Assembly (NCBI GenBank): GCA_003167475.1
Contig: PMTB01000192.1
Span: forward strand, 1-5,872
From: a candidate division FCPU426 bacterium
Lineage (GTDB): Bacteria; Oederibacteriota; PGYV01; Palsa-1178
Direction of reading: 5' to 3'
DNA: 5,872 nucleotides
The position numbers were made by a program, and so were the translations under genes. The notes beneath the pieces are model-generated. The model was not told the origin of the DNA. It worked only from the letters and a program-made list of their open reading frames with translations, and did not search any database. Below, piece by piece: positions 4,932 through 5,872 of this stretch; position 1 is the stretch's first letter, and every line of letters starts with the position of its first letter.

Positions 4932-5872
4932 ATGCATTCAAAAAAGTCCCAAAACATAACCATCGCGCGCGAGCGCGTGCTTTTCGACGCGGGCTGGAAG
5001 TTCCAAAAGCACGACCCCGCGGCGCACCCACAGATGATACCTATCACCCAGTGGAAGGTAAAGAACGTCGGCAAAGACAGGCCATCGAACGACTCGATGG
5101 CTGCCGCCGGCATAAACACCGACGACTGGCTCACGCTCAAACCCGGCGAAGACGCTTTTGACAAGATGCCCGGATTTGCATGGTTCAAGGCAGATCTTCC
5201 TTTATTGAACGGGCCGGACCGCATACTTCATTTCACATCAGTCAGCGACGCGGCCGCTGTTTACTTGAACGGAGTGAAATTATACTATCACGAGATATGG
5301 ACCGATCCTTTTGAAGTGGACCTTAAACCCGCCTGGAATGATAAAGGAATAAACCACCTGGCAGTGCTGGTGGAGAACTGGTACGGCATAGGCTACATAG
5401 ACGACGCGAACCTGGAACTGCATATACCCGAGCAGGCTTTAAGCGGGCCCGCTGCCTTAAAATACGACGATACCACATGGAGGAGCGTCAACCTGCCGCA
5501 TGATTTTGTCGTGGAGGAAAAGTTTGACGGCAGCATCAAGGAATCAAGCCATGGATATTTGCCCAAGCATGTGGGATGGTATAGGAAGACATTCGCGATG
5601 CCTTCGTCCGATATGGGCAAGGCCATTTGGGTAGATTTTGACGGTTCGTTCAGGAATACCCGGGTCTGGATAAACGGGAAATACCTTGGAAGGCACTGGA
5701 GCGGATACACCGGCTTCAGGTTTGATATCGGCAAATACTTAAATTACGGCGGCACAAACACAATAGCAGTCCGCGTGGACTCCCGCGGGCACGAGGGCTG
5801 GTTCTATGAAGGCGGAGGGATTTACCGGCATGTCTGGTTCAACAAGGCCGCTGATATACGCGTGGAGCCATG
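4932..5872 (+). CDS. GH2 family glycosidase, probable beta-galactosidase (3' truncated by window edge)
   Basis: The frame stays open from the ATG at 4932 to the window end (313 codons plus two bases), so only the N-terminal part of a much larger protein is seen and the catalytic barrel is outside. Residues 12-25 (ARERVLFDAGWKFQ) and 179-192 (DDTTWRSVNLPHDF) are the usual opening of GH2 beta-galactosidases. Residues 208-302 form the sugar-binding jelly roll: GYLPKHVGWYRKTF, VDFDGSFRNTRVWING, GGTNTIAVRVDS, EGGGIYRHVW. Between the two opening motifs lie about 150 extra residues that look like another jelly roll (PGFAWFKADLP, AVYLNGVKLYYHEIWTDPF, INHLAVLVENW). No signal peptide is visible, unlike the fucosidase, so it may act in the cytoplasm on imported oligosaccharides. 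Beta-galactosidase is favoured, but beta-glucuronidase or another GH2 activity is not excluded without the catalytic domain. Confidence 0.85.
   Translation, partial: MHSKKSQNITIARERVLFDAGWKFQKHDPAAHPQMIPITQWKVKNVGKDRPSNDSMAAAGINTDDWLTLKPGEDAFDKMPGFAWFKADLPLLNGPDRILHFTSVSDAAAVYLNGVKLYYHEIWTDPFEVDLKPAWNDKGINHLAVLVENWYGIGYIDDANLELHIPEQALSGPAALKYDDTTWRSVNLPHDFVVEEKFDGSIKESSHGYLPKHVGWYRKTFAMPSSDMGKAIWVDFDGSFRNTRVWINGKYLGRHWSGYTGFRFDIGKYLNYGGTNTIAVRVDSRGHEGWFYEGGGIYRHVWFNKAADIRVEP

Overview
The window carries four genes, all on the + strand, that read as a sugar-catabolism cluster. In order they are an FGGY xylulokinase (xylB, 100-1593), a divergent xylose-isomerase-like TIM-barrel sugar isomerase (1912-3036), an exported GH29 alpha-L-fucosidase with a C-terminal F5/8-type sugar-binding domain (3303-4748), and the N-terminal 313 residues of a GH2 glycosidase, most likely a beta-galactosidase (from 4932, running off the right edge). 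A TTGACA/TACCAT promoter and a good Shine-Dalgarno sequence precede xylB. No convincing intrinsic terminator is visible between genes.

Each of the three intergenic gaps holds one copy of a palindromic repeat, bounded by GTCATTGCGAGGA...TCCTCGCAATGAC with inner arms GACGAAGCAATCT...AGATTGCTTCGTC (1708-1840, 3076-3262, 4761-4913). Copy 1 has uninterrupted arms. Copies 2 and 3 each carry a small, apparently related palindromic insert at nearly the same site of the arm (3192-3229 and 4801-4821). This layered repeat architecture is the least explained structure in the window. An imperfect tandem repeat of about 35 bp (1621-1701) leads into copy 1.

Functionally, fucosidase, putative beta-galactosidase, aldose isomerase and xylulokinase match the order in which a fucosylated xyloglucan side chain (Fuc-Gal-Xyl) would be dismantled and its xylose sent to the pentose phosphate pathway. 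This is inference from gene content. An alpha-xylosidase and a transporter are not in the window. The isomerase has metal-site changes that leave its substrate open.

The organism looks like an uncultured Gram-negative bacterium. Supporting signs are moderate GC, frequent ATA (Ile) and AGG (Arg) codons, abundant intergenic palindromes of the GTCATTGCGAGGAG type, and a Bacteroidetes-style xylulokinase. I recall such repeats from candidate phyla such as Omnitrophota-like lineages and from other bacteria, but the taxon cannot be fixed from this window.
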